Assembly: GCA_009767595.1 (NCBI GenBank)
Contig: VSDK01007359.1
Coordinates: 1 to 64,000 of the forward strand
DNA: 64,000 nucleotides
Source of the DNA: Symbiodinium kawagutii
Lineage: Eukaryota > Sar > Dinophyceae > Suessiales > Symbiodiniaceae
Direction of reading: 5' to 3'
Numbering within the stretch: the stretch's first letter is position 1; every line of letters begins with the position of its first letter. Positions 21,896-33,561 of the stretch are shown here, one piece after another. The position numbers and the translations under genes are program-made. The notes beneath the pieces were generated by a model. It saw only the letters and a program-made list of their open reading frames with translations. It searched no databases and was not told where the DNA came from.

Positions 21896-22153
21896 GTGAG
21901 GATTTCATGGTGAAAACACTTGCGCTTTCGCCAGCGTCATTCTGTTCCTCAATGCTTACCGTTCATGGCCCTTCAAGATCACCAGGGCAACGATATCCAT
22001 GGATTGTTATCAAACCAGTATTGTTGGTGATTACCCGCTATTACTAATCGCAAGAAACGGCTGTAACCCCTATCAAACCCACCAACTAGTTTGTCTCTTG
22101 CACAAGTGCGTAGCTGGAAAACGACACATGGGGCTTTGTCCATGTCCACTGAC

Positions 22154-22260
22154 CTCTGGAAACCGTTGGGGCCTGTAATGGCTTCGTCAACGACGAAGCG
22201 TATGAGCGTTGCCATGCGAATGGTGGACAGCCCATAGCCATGAATCAAGCAGAATCGCAA
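22154..22260 (-). CDS. Exon, unknown protein
   Basis: Sense reads a TGCAACAG acceptor, then LRFCLIHGYGLSTIRMATLI, RFVVDEAITGPNGFQ, then a CAGAG/GTCAGT donor, close to consensus. 107 bases. Reading through the donor gives a further plausible stretch (VDMDKAPCVVFQLRTCARD), so retention or another exon to about 22090 is possible. Confidence 0.65.
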
Positions 22261-22317
22261 CTGTTGCATTCTACCTTAGTAAATCACCAGGAAAGCATCG
22301 TATAGCCATCACTAGTA

Positions 22318-23690
22318 GGAATAAATCACCACTAAACCATGAAAAATCACTACTAAACCACAGCAAATCACCACTAAACCATAGTAAATCGCCAGTAAAC
22401 CATAGCAAATCACCACTACACCATAGGAAGTCGCCACTAAACCCTAGTACATCACCACTAAACCATGAAAACATTACTAAACCACAGCAAATCACTACTA
22501 AACCATGCTAAATCGCCACTAAACCACAGTAAATCACCACTAAACCATTAAAAATCACTACTAAACTACAGCAAATCACCACTAAACCATAAGAAATCGC
22601 CAGTAAACCACAGCAAATCACCACTAAACCATAGGAAATCGATGGAAATCGCCACTAAACCATAGTAAATCACCACTAAACCATGAAAAATCACTACTAA
22701 ACCACAGCAAATCACCACTGAACCATAATAAATCACCACTAAACCACAGCAAATCACCACTTAACCATAGTAAATCGCCAGTAAACCACAGTAAATCACC
22801 ACTAAACCATGAAAAATCATTACTAAACCACAGCAAATCACCACTAAACCATATTAAATCGCCACTAAACCATAGGAAATCACTACTAAACCATAGGAAG
22901 CCGCCACTAAACCACAGTAAATCAACACTAAACCATAGGAAATCGCCACTTAGCCACAGTCAATCACCACTAAGCCATGAAAAATCATTACTAAACCACA
23001 GCGAATCACCATTAAACAATCGTAAATCGCCACTAAACCATAGCAAATCACCACTAAACCATGAAAAATCACTACTAAACCACAGCAAATCACCACTAAA
23101 CCATAGTAAATCGCCAGTAAACCATAGCAAATCACCACTAAACCATAGTAAATCGCCAGTAAACCATAGCAAATCACCACTAAACCATAGGAAGTCGCCA
23201 CTAAACCCTAGTAAATCACCACTAAACCATGAAAACATTACTAAACCACAGCAAATCACCACTAAACCATGGTAAATCGCCACTAAACCATAATAAATCA
23301 CCACTAAACCATGAAAAATCACTACTAAACCACAGCAAATCACCACTGAACCATAATAAATCACCACTAAACCACAGCAAATCACCACTTAACCATAGTA
23401 AATCGCCAGTAAACCACAGTAAATCACTACTAAACCACAGCAAATCACCACTGAACCATAATAAATCACCACTAAACCACAGCAAATCACCACTTAACCA
23501 TAGTAAATCGCCAGTAAACCATAGTAAATCACCACTAAACCACAGCAAAACACTACGAAACCACAGCAAATCACCACTAAACCACAGCAAATCACCACTA
23601 AACCATGAAAAATCACGACTAAACCACAGCAAATCACCACTAAACCACAGCAAATCACCACTAAACCATAGTAAATCCCATGTAAATCAG
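22318..23690. repeat. 21-base satellite array
   Basis: About 65 copies of a 21-base unit, AAATCACCACTAAACCATAG plus one base, over 1.37 kb, with variants (CACAGC, GCCAGT, ACTACT). Blocks of about 105 bases recur (for example near 22690, 23325 and 23430), so there is higher-order structure. Since 21 is a multiple of three and the unit lacks stops in several frames, long reading frames appear on both strands; they are not genes. It fills the intron between exons 22154-22260 and 23718-23791. Confidence 0.95.
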
Positions 23691-23717
23691 ACTCATGATT
23701 CATGACCCAGCCATCAC

Positions 23718-23791
23718 CGCTTCGCCCCCCCCGGTTTCCCTGGGCTCTCCCAACGCCCGTCCGCGCTTGCGATCGGATCCATTGAGCAGAG
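23718..23791 (-). CDS. Probable exon, GC-rich
   Basis: Sense has a CCTGTAG acceptor and two open frames: CSMDPIASADGRWESPGK, or LLNGSDRKRGRALGEPRETG. The second shares L-G-E-P-R with the exon at 15248-15297. The end is uncertain because of a G run. C/A-rich repeats abut its left side and TGATGGTTAGTTG repeats its right. Confidence 0.45.
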
Positions 23792-23849
23792 CTACAGGAC
23801 TCGTTGGCGCGAGTCGTGGGTTCCCGGTGTTTCGTCGTCGTGACATGTC

Positions 23850-25680
23850 ATGATGGTCGAAGTTGATGATAAAAAAAAGTGGTGAAAATGGTGGTTCAAT
23901 TGATGGTTAGTTGAAAATGATGGATAGATCATGGTTAGTTGATGGTTCAATTGATGATTAATTGATGGTCAGTTGATGGTCAAATTGATGGTCGAATTGA
24001 TGGTCAAATGATGGTGAAATGATAGTCAAATTGATCGTTGCATGATGGTGAAAGGTGACTGATGGTTAGGATTTTGTCGCCGGGATACAAACAGTGTAAA
24101 GATCATTCATTGTGGTTGGACAATGGCTCATGATGCTTCAGGATGACCCCAAATGCTTACAAAGCTCAGCAATGATAGATATTGGTTGGTTAGTAGTTTG
24201 GTGGTCAGTACTTGGGAATGCCCAATGGTACTCTTGATTAGCGGCTCAACGGTGATCATTGTGAGGTATCTCGATGAGTAACCAGCAATCGTATAGATAG
24301 TGTTCAAAAAATGGCAGTTATTTTGATAATGGTGGGTAATTATGTAGATATTTTGTCATCAACGGTGGCACGTGGTTCATGATTGATTTTCATGTTTGGC
24401 TTTCTACGGGCGATGTTACAAATCGCTACCTCTAGGTCTACAACCTCGTTCAATGATGGTGACCATGACAAGTCAGATTTCGATCATTGATCACAACGGA
24501 TATGAATGGTTAGTTCAGCCCCATGGTTAACTAGTGGACAATCAGCGGTTAAGTAGTGGTTGAGGATGGTTGATTATGGATAATTGATGGCTAGTTACGG
24601 GTTTTAAAAAATGGTTGGCCATGGCTGGTACAAATAAACAATCCACGACATTGGTGGAACCCATAGACAGTCGATTGTTGGCTTTCATGATGTATACTCT
24701 TATATCGTTCGTGAACTACACGCCAACAATCAGGGAACATTGTGGAAATGTTTAATCAATCACACTCATTCTATCAAAGTCTATGCCGTATGATGGCATT
24801 ACAGAGTGTATAATTTAATGTTGTCATACCTTAATGCCATTTACCAGGTACTGTAGATATACAGGTGTTTGAACATAAGTTGTGTATACCTGAATTAAGT
24901 AGTGCGAGCCTTTGCAAATACACTCACAAGCATGAACACATTTATACCCATTCATTCATCATGTGTACGCCCAAGAAATTGCTTCTCCACTTCTGTCCAC
25001 CTTGGACGCTGGCTAACCACGGGATTCCTAGCTGTAAAACTTCAAGTGAGCCTGGTAGTCACTGGGTTGGCTGGTTGTTGGGAAAAACGATGTGGGAAAA
25101 CCTGCTTTTTGCGGGCAATCCTATAGGTTTCTGCAGGCTTTCCCATGAAGCAGATAACCCATGCTGGTAAACAAATCACATCAAAGTGCATAAAATCTAA
25201 AGCATGTGATGATGCAACAGCTTCGGCATTGAACCAAAAAAAGAAGTATTGGGCCAACAAGAAAGCAAACTAAGTATTAACCATCATTCGCGATCATTTA
25301 GCCATGAATACCAACCATTAAACTTGTAATACCAACCATTCTCCCACTCGCATCAGTTATCCACTCTCATATGGACCTTCAAACCGCTCAGATCAACCAT
25401 TTAACCAGTAATACCAACCATTACACCGCTCAAATCAACCATGAAAGCACTGTAATTTCAACCGTTAAACCACTCTAAGATCAACCATTAAACCAGCAAT
25501 ACCAACCATAATACCACTCATATCAACCATTAAACCCCTCTAGGATCAACAACCACTATATATATACCACTCTAACATCAACCTTGAAACCCCTCAGATC
25601 AACCCTTGAACCAGCAATGCCAACCATGATAACACTCATATCAACCATCCTCAACCACCATTAATCACGCTTACCCACCT
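23850..25680. other. Intron with mirror-image base skew
   Basis: 23850-24640 is TTGATGGTTAGTTGATGG-like (G/T-rich). 24650-25260 is unique. 25270-25680 is ATCAACCATTAAACCAGC-like (C/A-rich). The two ends are roughly complementary, so the span could fold on itself. No supported gene inside. Confidence 0.7.
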
Positions 25681-25728
25681 CCCGTGCAGTCCAGGCACGT
25701 TAATGGTGATAGCCAAGTCTTGACTCAC

Positions 25729-25817
25729 AGTGGTGGGTGTGATGAAGCAATCAGGGCCTCAAACGACGCCGGCAAACGCGGCGGTGCGGCTGGGGAGGCT
25801 TGGAACGTGGACGGGTG
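25729..25817 (-). CDS. Exon, Pro/Ala/Ser-rich
   Basis: Sense reads a CCACTTTCAG acceptor with a good pyrimidine tract, then HPSTFQASPAAPPRLPASF, EALIASSHPP, then a consensus GTGAGT donor. 89 bases. The overlapping frame at 25679-25757 (FITPTTVSQDLAITINVPG, with a GAG/GTGGGT donor) is a second candidate, so alternative splicing or a mis-chosen exon is possible. Confidence 0.6.
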
Positions 25818-26439
25818 CTGAAAGTGGCCGATTGTTTGTCAGCCTGGGGACATCCACCACCTTAGGACCTATCAAACTTTGATGGTCAATAAACGCCAAT
25901 AGAAAATATGGTTGGCCGACAATGCGCCAAATCATGACTAATGATCATGCTAAGGAATGGCAATGATGAAGTATCGTGAAGATTGTACACCATCATGATG
26001 CTAAGAATAAAGATGACCACGTAATCAATCATGGTGCTAATAAAAAAGACTGATTGTTGGTCAACAACAACAATCTCTTTCTCCATCGCCGTCCCGTGCA
26101 GTCCCAACTCTACTGGGGGAGTGGCAGGCAGGGAAATATTCCATGCTATTCCTTAAACCTGAAACCAACAATGGTTGAATCTAATGATGTCAATGGATGT
26201 ATCATACTGGCGATTTTTGGTTCACTATGGTTGGTAATGGTTTGTATCTTTATAAGCGGAAGTCGTTCTTCTGGCTCGAGAGGTCTTATCAAGTCTAGTG
26301 GGTGAGGTGAACACTGCCGCTCGACTGCCAGGCCCCTCCCACATCAATGGCTTGGAACGAATGGACTACAACCAAATGCACCATGTCTGAAGATGCATCT
26401 ACTGTTGACCCCGAATAGATAAGCGCCTGCTTAATTCAT

Positions 26440-26535
26440 AGGGCGTATCCTTCAAAAGCCAACTGGTTTCCCATTAAAATCGCAACCCTGTCAACTAGTC
26501 AACCTGTAGTTTGTTAATCCAGGGTTAACATCATA
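26440..26535. mobile_element. Family E element, diverged
   Basis: GCGTATCCTTCAAAAGCCAACTGG and TTTGTTAATCCAGGGTTAAC resemble the core and end of the element at 20373-20510. Termini are eroded. Confidence 0.5.
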
Positions 26536-26867
26536 GAAACTGACAGTTGCCAAACATGAGCATCAAAAATCGACGGTTCTGGGGATATTTCAGTGCACCT
26601 CGACCGAAAAGTCCTCAGGAAATGCTCCAAAAAACAGGCTTCCTAGCGGCCAAGCCCTTCTCTTGGATCCAACCGTCATGAGAAGGACAAAATCATCCAC
26701 AAACAGCTCCTAAACATATGCTGTTCAATCAACTCATCCCCAAATTACCTTCCACATGAAGGTTGAAACATATATACATCACAGGGACAGGTGGCTGCAG
26801 GTGTGAGGGCTGATCAGGCTGCAACACCAAGATCTGATCCAATCAGCGTTTAGGACGAGGCATCAAC

Positions 26868-26936
26868 CCTGCCCTGGCGCCAAGTGACAGGCGTTGCTGT
26901 TGCAAGCCGATGCGCTGGAGACGTCGTAGGTCGTGG
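26868..26936 (-). CDS. Exon, cysteine-containing
   Basis: Sense reads a TGCAACTTAG acceptor, then TTYDVSSASACNSNACHLAP and GQ, then an AGG/GTTGATG donor. In-frame sequence upstream (TDAFCNLA) up to a C run may also be coding. Closely spaced cysteines suggest an extracellular disulphide-bonded segment. Confidence 0.6.
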
Positions 26937-27131
26937 CTAAGTTGCAGAACGCATCCGTGGGGGGGGGGTGTTGACCAGCAGAAACAATTGGTTGACTGCT
27001 TGACCCAAAGCCATTTGACCAGCTACAGATATGGCTATGGGTCAAGCAGCTCACCAACATACCAACCAACTAATGGTTAATGGTTCATAACAGGAGATAA
27101 CAAGCAACAATACACCAGCTATATGGCAGAT

Positions 27132-27246
27132 ATGGCTATGGGTCAATATTAACCCACCAACTAATGAAGGACAACAACCAATAATCATAGGGAAAACAAT
27201 GGCTACTGATGGGGAAACCAGAGGTACAGGGTTTTGACCCACTGCC
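27132..27246. mobile_element. Family C inverted-repeat element
   Basis: TGGCTATGGGTCAATATTAACC at the left and GGGTTTTGACCCACTGCCA at the right. Inner AGGGAAAACAATGG is shared. A second partial terminus lies at 27000-27045. Sequence 27260-28070 contains no supported gene. Confidence 0.75.
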
Positions 27247-28082
27247 ATATCTACCAGGTGGACCCCCAACAGTTGATGTGTCAATTGAATACCTTAACTG
27301 GAGTTATCTATATCAGTTTTAGGGGGATATAACCCAACTGGAAACTGCTGGGAGCCTACCTTGTAGAGATCCATGTGGACATCTGGCATTCAACTGCTGA
27401 CTGGGAGAAATTTACAACTCAACATCTGAGTTGTGCACCTCTGCATACGTGTATGAATCATACGTATACTGGTATCATATGCCCAATGTGAAGCACAAAT
27501 GAATTAAAAAACCTACAAACATTGCACATACATGTGCATACGTCCAAGAACGCGCAAGTAGCCCCCCTGGGCTCAATAGCCAAGAGCAAATCTGCTTCTT
27601 TTCAGCAGACAATCGCGTATGTTCATGATGCATCTCCTAATTACATCCCTTTGGCAGCTCGGCACTGAAGTCTGAGTATCTCCGTCTCTCTCAAGTAACT
27701 AATTGAACAATTGTTTCTCATCCATGACTGCTGGTGATACCGTTGCTAGAAAACCATCATTGAATACGGTGGCACTACCGGCCACACAAAAATGATGTGC
27801 TGTGATGCAACCCTCGCGGGTGTGTCTCCACGGGCATGCCAAGTAGCCAAATTTTAGGCATAGATGACTCAAGAGGGACGTGGATATCATCAAGACATGC
27901 TGGCTTATCTGGATATAGTTCAACATTCTTGGGTATCCTTAGGTAAAAACAGTGCACCCCCTTTCTCGTTCGCCCACATGTCACACTCCACCACTCAAAA
28001 TCAAATAAAGTTACCCTGCAGAGATCTGCGGAGTTCTTTTCATGTTTAAAAACAATGGTTTGACAATCATAACTTGATCTAT

Positions 28083-28207
28083 CTAGCGATTTCTCAAGAT
28101 AGGGATGCCCCCAAATCATCCAATATGAGTCATTTATAGCAATAAACTAACCATTTTGATCCATTTTGATCCACAACTTGGGGGTCCCCTATTTTCAGAA
28201 ACCTCCA
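28083..28207. mobile_element. Family B inverted-repeat element
   Basis: GATTTCTCAAGATAGGGATGCCCCC at the left and GGGGGTCCCCTATTTTCAGAAACC at the right. The interior has AATCATCCA and CAATAAACTAACCATTTTG as in other copies. Confidence 0.75.
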
Positions 28208-28349
28208 TCTCAACCCTGTGAAATGCCCCAGGCTTCAAGGGCATAAGATGGCACAAGGCCATGGCTTTGCTAAACCCATGGCTTCGCCAAGCGCGGCTGG
28301 GGGGTTCCCCACCATGAGACCCCAGGGGCTCTCATAACTCACTGGTTAC

Positions 28350-28400
28350 GTAAGGGATGCGGCTCAGACGGGACGAAAGGTATCCCAGCAACAAACATTT
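28350..28400 (-). CDS. Possible micro-exon (17 codons)
   Basis: Sense reads a CCGCTAG acceptor, then KCLLLGYLSSRLSRIPY, then a GTAACC donor, with whole codons at both ends. The GC-rich block continues to 28280, where CCTGGGGTCTCATG also occurs at 34800-34815. Confidence 0.4.
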
Positions 28401-29030
28401 CTAGCGGGAAACCTTTCTCCATGTTTGGGGGCCAAGCATTTTCCACCACATATCGCTGTTAGTTGGCTAAACGGGCTGGTCAACATCCCCTGCATTCAAT
28501 CCCTGTAAGACACCATGATGATGAACATCTTTGAACTGCTGATCGACAATGTTTCCGAACAAGTTCTCATCTTGCCTTGTGAGACCTTCTTGACGAGGAA
28601 CCAGTGAATCACTTAGTGTCCCGAGCTTACCATCTTCAACTACCTTCAACCATCCCAGTCAACCGCGAACAACACATCGTCTGCTTAAATGATATGGCTA
28701 TCAGGGGTTTTCGGCCACGATTCAACCCTCTTTAAGCAGTGACTAGCCAATCTTAATCCGACTGGCAAGCATGCAGCAGCAGACCTCAACCATCGACCAG
28801 CCAATCGGCTATCGACCATCAACTAACCATGTATCAACCATCAATTTACCATGGATCAACCTTACATTCACCAGCATCAACCATGCACTTTTAGCCGTTG
28901 TTGGTCATCATTTTAACCATCATTGCTGTAACCATTGTTGATCATCATTTTTACAATCACTAACCCTGGATGATCATCCCAACCATCAAAAACTAGTGTT
29001 GAGCATCATTTCAACATGCGTCAGCCATCA

Positions 29031-29120
29031 TTAATGTTGGTTTCTGATTAGTGTAACCCCCCTAAAGTAATGAAAATAGATGAAACCAACAGGTAGATAC
29101 TAATCAGAAACCAACATTAA
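29031..29120. mobile_element. Family F inverted-repeat element
   Basis: A 90-base element with 27-base termini, TTAATGTTGGTTTCTGATTA and its complement. The copy at 61438-61528 is its reverse complement with only one length difference in a C run, so the two are recent relatives. Confidence 0.9.
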
Positions 29121-29168
29121 CCAATTTTTCACCACCAATTAACCACCTGAGAGCCATCATTCTCCCAC

Positions 29169-29215
29169 CCTGAGGCCGCCACTAGCAGCATCCGCCACTT
29201 CGAAGCAACCCACTC
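29169..29215 (-). CDS. Exon, unknown protein
   Basis: Sense reads a CGTCGCCAG/GA acceptor, then VGCFEVADAASGGLR, then an AGG/GTGGGA donor. 47 bases. Upstream lies a CCTTTAAAGGCCCCTTAAAGG palindrome-rich segment related to 33376-33440. Confidence 0.5.
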
Positions 29216-29224
29216 CTGGCGACG

Positions 29225-29320
29225 TGGTAGCTGGCCTCGTTCCCCCTTTAAAGGCCCCTTAAAGGGCGGCCCGCTCTCACTACCCCTGGCTCCTGGCCTC
29301 GCTCCCAACAGCAAGATTCT
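29225..29320. repeat. GC-rich palindromic repeat
   Basis: Contains CCTTTAAAGGCCCCTTAAAG and then CCCTGGCTCC and CTCCCAACAGC. The same order recurs near 33376-33450 (TTTAGAGGCCCTTTAAG, CCTTGGCTCC, CCTCCCAACAGCC). Confidence 0.6.
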
Positions 29321-29792
29321 GTGGTATGATGATTGATGTCCATGGTGGATGGTTGCCTGATGGTTTCGGGAGTCATTTAAGATGATGCTGGTGGTTCTTT
29401 GGTGGTGAATTCTAACAGGTCCGTCAATAATTGTTGGTTTCCCAGGGTTTCCCAGGGCTTCTCTATATAAAACGTGATAAACATGGAGATTTTCCATTGC
29501 CATAATTTTCAACCCATGCCATTGTGAAACTGACCTCATTTCTGTTCCGGTGAGGAAGCCATGTCCCATCATGTCCCCATATTTTTCCGAGTGCTCGCGC
29601 AAGGTCGCAGCCGGACCCAGGGACCCTTCCGAATTACTCGAATCCACCATGCAACTGTTATGTTTGTTGGCATGTTGAATCGTTTCACCACAAAAATAAG
29701 CATTTGATAGTCTTTGTCTCATTTGGTTGGCATGTGTTGGCATACGTTGGCATGTCGTATCATTCGTTGGCATTTTCACCCCAAAACCGAGC

Positions 29793-29910
29793 CCTGTCTC
29801 CCCCTTCTGAAGCGCATGGTAACGCTGCCGGAAGTCGCCCCGCCCCCTGCGGATCCCTCGCCTGAAGCGGTGCCGATCGTCAAGAATCCCCCGAGACGTC
29901 GCTTGTTCTC
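29793..29910 (-). CDS. Exon, Gly/Ser-rich
   Basis: Sense reads a CTTCCAAG acceptor, then ENKRRLGGFLTIGTASGEG, SAGGGATSGSVTMRFRRGR, then a possible GC donor (AGG/GCTCGG). I-G-T-A-S-G and T-S-G-S-V resemble the repetitive exons at 1.5-16 kb. An alternative frame is open over this and neighbouring bases. Confidence 0.55.
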
Positions 29911-30392
29911 CTTGGAAGGCCACGAGGCGCAGCCATGCGCAGCCCATGGGACCAGCACAGGGACCCAAGGGCTCGAGTGGTTGGGGATGGTGGTGAGCTG
30001 TCAGCGGAGATCATGGGGTGAGTGGCTGGGGGGGGGGGAGCCACTGGTAATCATAGGGGGGATCAGTTTGGAATAGGGTTGGATGGTTTGATGAGGTTTG
30101 ATGGTTGCTTCCTAAAGTCGGCACCCTGAACAATGGATGGTGGCGATGATAGTTTGGACAGTAAGTAGCATTATGGACCAGGTGGGGCATACCGTTTCCA
30201 GTGATACTCCGGTTTCTCGGGTTGCGCTGGTGACTGCGCCGATGAAACGTTGGGCTCAGTGAAACCCACAACTTGGATATTTTATTTTGAACATCTTTCA
30301 ACTCGAGCAAATCACCACTAGCGAGGACTAGCGCAAACTCCCTGACCCGTCAACCCTGAACTGGTTGGTGCTTTCATTACATCTCAAAAATA

Positions 30393-30525
30393 CTGGTTGG
30401 TGGTTTCAACCCCAGTGAAAAATATTAGTCAACCAACCATTTGTTACTAGGCTTTTTTTCCAATTGCATTCTCAAAAGGTAATAGAAAATAGGGAAAATA
30501 AACAATGTTTGAAAGCACCAACCAG
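30393..30525. mobile_element. Family A inverted-repeat element
   Basis: CTGGTTGGTGGTTTCAACCCC at the left and TGAAAGCACCAACCAG at the right. The interior is longer than in other copies, by an inserted TTTTTTTCCAATTGC segment. Confidence 0.75.
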
Positions 30526-30689
30526 AAGTTGTTTCACCACTATTGCTAGTTATCACCCCCTGTTATCAACCATAAATCAACCATCCACCTAATAATAAAC
30601 ATAACTATGGTCCCATATAAACATAAATTCATGTTGAATTCAATTAACCCTATAAATTAACCAACCATCCCAGTCAGCTCAGAACCAAC

Positions 30690-30831
30690 CGTCCGGGCCC
30701 TTTGAACAACGATGGCGCTACCAGCCCAGCTGCAGGATCGTCCCGGGGCACTTCAAAGGCGGCGATATGCCTCGGCACCGGTGGTGAGGGGTCGCCGCGA
30801 GCCATGGGGAGCCCCGGCAGCACCAGGTGAA
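30690..30831 (-). CDS. Exon, unknown protein
   Basis: Sense reads a CCTAGCAG/TT acceptor, then HLVLPGLPMARGDPSPPVPR, HIAAFEVPRDDPAAGLVAP, SLFKGPG, then an ACG/GTTGGTT donor. 142 bases, third positions strongly G/C. It is bracketed by CCATCAACC-like sequence on the left and GGGAGGTTGGGT repeats on the right. One of the most secure exons here; no family is recognised. Confidence 0.7.
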
Positions 30832-30835
30832 CTGC

Positions 30836-30895
30836 TAGGTTGGTTGGGTGGGAGGTTGGGTGGGAGGTTGGGTGGGAGGTTGGTTGGTCAGTAAC
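30836..30895. repeat. GGGAGGTTGGGT tandem repeat
   Basis: Four copies of a 12-base unit, GGTTGGGTGGGA, immediately right of the exon. On the sense strand this gives a CCCAACCTCCCA tract just before the acceptor. The 31000-32250 span has open frames on both strands and no gene I can fix. Confidence 0.85.
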
Positions 30896-32319
30896 TGGTT
30901 GGTTGGTAGGTATGCGAACCAACCAAAAAATGCAAGCACTTGCCAACAAGGCAGTGGCTTTTTTCCGGTGAATTTATCGTGTTGTTGATTTGTTGAGCTT
31001 GGGTGGTTGGTTGTTAAGTGCGTCACAATGAAACCCTAAAGCAGGTACAGCATCCGCACAGTGTGAACCAAGGAGTTTCCATGAACCAATCGACTGAACA
31101 TGAAAACCAAACATGAGCATCATAGAATCATAGATGTGTGTTCAGATTTGCTCCATTGGGTCTTCCCTTGACAAATCTTGAGAATGGTCCTGTCCCCTTG
31201 CCTCAGAGCCAAAATGGGTTGCGCATACCCTACCCCACAGCAGCACTACGCCATTGCAATAAATTCTTAAATGGAGCTCCAGGGGCAAACAGCGTGGCTA
31301 CATGGCTTGTCAGTCATGGTGGGAGGGAGGGGGGTTGGTGTTTTTCCGCCAATGTAATCATAGCAGCTGGCGATAACTTATGCTCCATCCCACCGATGGA
31401 GAGCTGGAAACTTCAAGTTATTGCTTGTCAGGTGTCAGTTGCTCCAAACATCTCAAGACTAACCGTGGTTCTGTAAAAAATGATCGGCCCCCACATCTGC
31501 ATACGGACATGCGCAAAATCACATCAGTGAATTTTGTCCAGAATCTTCCAACAAAATTATCGAGTCAGGGTGAGATACGGGTTGCCCCTCAAAACGACAT
31601 GCGAGTAGCGGGGGAAAACATGGGGACACAACTTTACTTGCATGAATGCAAGCTTGCACGTCACATATCCAGCAAAATAATGTCGCCATCTCACCAACAA
31701 GCACAGATACATGAACACAATGATCCAATAAATGCCGACAATATAATGGCTTAGAATATTAACGTATCCCAAGTGTGGCGATTGCCCAGCATACAAAACC
31801 TGTTTTGCAATCCATTTGTTGGGCAATCTCCGCCTAACCACTACTAGGATTCGAATGCATTCGACCCTTGAAGATTAACCCGGAAGTGCAGTGTATATCT
31901 TGACTGCCGGAAGATTTATGAAGTTTACTCGTTTGGCCGTGGCGAAGGAGTGCCAAAAACCTTTTAAGCAGCATAAACCGTAATTATCTCCAACAAAGGC
32001 TATAAAACATTGCTTTAACTGGTTACTGATTAACCGCTTGCACTTCGCATTGTTGCCGTTCATCTTCACCAGGGTGCCTCTAGTAGCCCAGCTTTGATGA
32101 CCTAAGGGTGATGGCTTTTTTTTGTCGCACTTTCATGTTATCATCTGCTAATTAAATACCTTGGCTACAGAAAATCAGGGGCATCTTTAGAACCTGGCAA
32201 CAGGAGATCCACATTAAGAGTGGCAAGCATCAAACCTCAGAATCACCGGTATTTTGCTCACTGGTTGGGTTGATGGGAAAATCTACGTTGGAGACCAGCA
32301 AATCATAAGGGTTTCCTGG

Positions 32320-32525
32320 TGGTTTTCCCATGGTTTTCCCATGGTTTTCCAATGGTTTTCCCATGGTGTTCCTATGTTTTCCCATGGCTTTCTCATGTTT
32401 TCCCATGGTTTTCCCATAATTTTCGATGGTTTTCCCATGGTCTCCCATAGCTTCCTCATGGTATTTCAGTGGATTTCCTGCCTTTCTCTATGGTTTTTCC
32501 GTGGTTTTTCCATGGTTTTGTCGAT
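32320..32525. repeat. TTTTCCCATGG tandem array
   Basis: About fifteen degenerate copies of TGGTTTTCCCA, like the array at 1345-1485, directly left of the exon at 32554-32611. Confidence 0.85.
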
Positions 32526-32553
32526 GCTTTCCTCCATCCATTGCTTTATCCAC

Positions 32554-32611
32554 AGGCTGGGCACCCAGGATGAACTTCCTCGACGACATGCTCCACAGGG
32601 CGTCTGCTCTC
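32554..32611 (-). CDS. Exon, cysteine-containing
   Basis: Sense reads an ACCCACCAG acceptor, then ESRRPVEHVVEEVHPGCPA, then a GTGGAT donor. 58 bases. Two other frames are partly open. Confidence 0.5.
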
Positions 32612-33039
32612 CTGGTGGGTCAGGCATGGTCAGTACTTGTGGTTCACTAGTGGCTAATCTTGGTTCAGTAGTGGCTGATTAACCGCTAGTAAACCACTAT
32701 CTTAACTCCACTAGTGGTTAGTGGCCAAAAAAATAATGGTCATCTTGGTAATTAATCATTAATGGTGATTAACCATAGTTGTTACGAATTAATCAAGTAA
32801 CCATTTGTGGTTGATAATGGTGTATAAGACTTGGATTGGCTATGTACTACCTATGATGGTCAGTAACTAATGGTTAATTGATTAATTCGTGACAACCATG
32901 GCTAAGAATCACTACTGGCTAATTGCTAAAGATAGTGATTAATTCACCCTTAGTTTTATTTATCAACCCTTATAATGCCTACAATGGATTACAATGGTTC
33001 ATAATGATTTTTCCTGGTTGAAATTTTGAAAAAAGTACA

Positions 33040-33110
33040 TAAACAAACAAACAAACAAACAAACAAACAAACAAACAAACAAACAAACAAGCAAACAAAT
33101 AAATAAAATC
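33040..33110. repeat. (CAAA)n microsatellite
   Basis: About twelve copies of CAAA followed by TAAATAAA. No gene is supported between 32650 and 33560 apart from this and a GC-rich palindromic segment at 33376-33450. Confidence 0.9.
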
Positions 33111-33561
33111 ATCCTGGAATATCCTGGAGCAGAATGGAGTAGATGGACTAATGCCTCCATATATTCAATAGGTAGATCAGCTACCTGTTCGGTTGCATGC
33201 TGATGTTGATGTATTTCACCCACGAGGCTTGATTCTGATGGCTGATGCAAACTCTGACGTGAGAGATTTCCTGCGCAGCGGCGCAGCCACACGCTGTTGC
33301 ATTGAATGTATTGACGGAGCAATGGCCGAGATCATGTGGCTTTAATTCTGCTGGTAGCTCCATAGCTCCCAGTTAAAATTGTTAAAGGGCCTTTAGAGGC
33401 CCTTTAAGAGGCCATATGGGTACCCTTGGCTCCAAAGCGCCCCCTCCCAACAGCCAAATACATACATTCGATTGGCGATGCCGAGGATGACTAATCGAAA
33501 CGAATACAAGATACATTCCCCATTAAGTGGTGGCTGGCACGTGCCCACAAACATATCATTG

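Noticed and set aside
22318..23690. CRISPR-like regular repeat
   Set aside because: Units are contiguous, with no unique spacers, no cas genes, and eukaryotic-type splice signals around. It is a satellite.
22960..23705. Reading frames of 140-158 codons on both strands
   Set aside because: They are translations of a 21-base satellite, with no start context, no non-repeat domain and equal openness on both strands.
29129..29968. Minus-strand frame of 279 codons as one gene
   Set aside because: It runs through TGATGG-like repeats and overlaps two short exons (29169-29215, 29793-29910) that read better in other frames with splice signals.
31138..31841. Overlapping open frames on both strands
   Set aside because: Neither strand has consistent splice boundaries, and hydrophobic minus frames can arise from T-rich sequence. 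Left unannotated.
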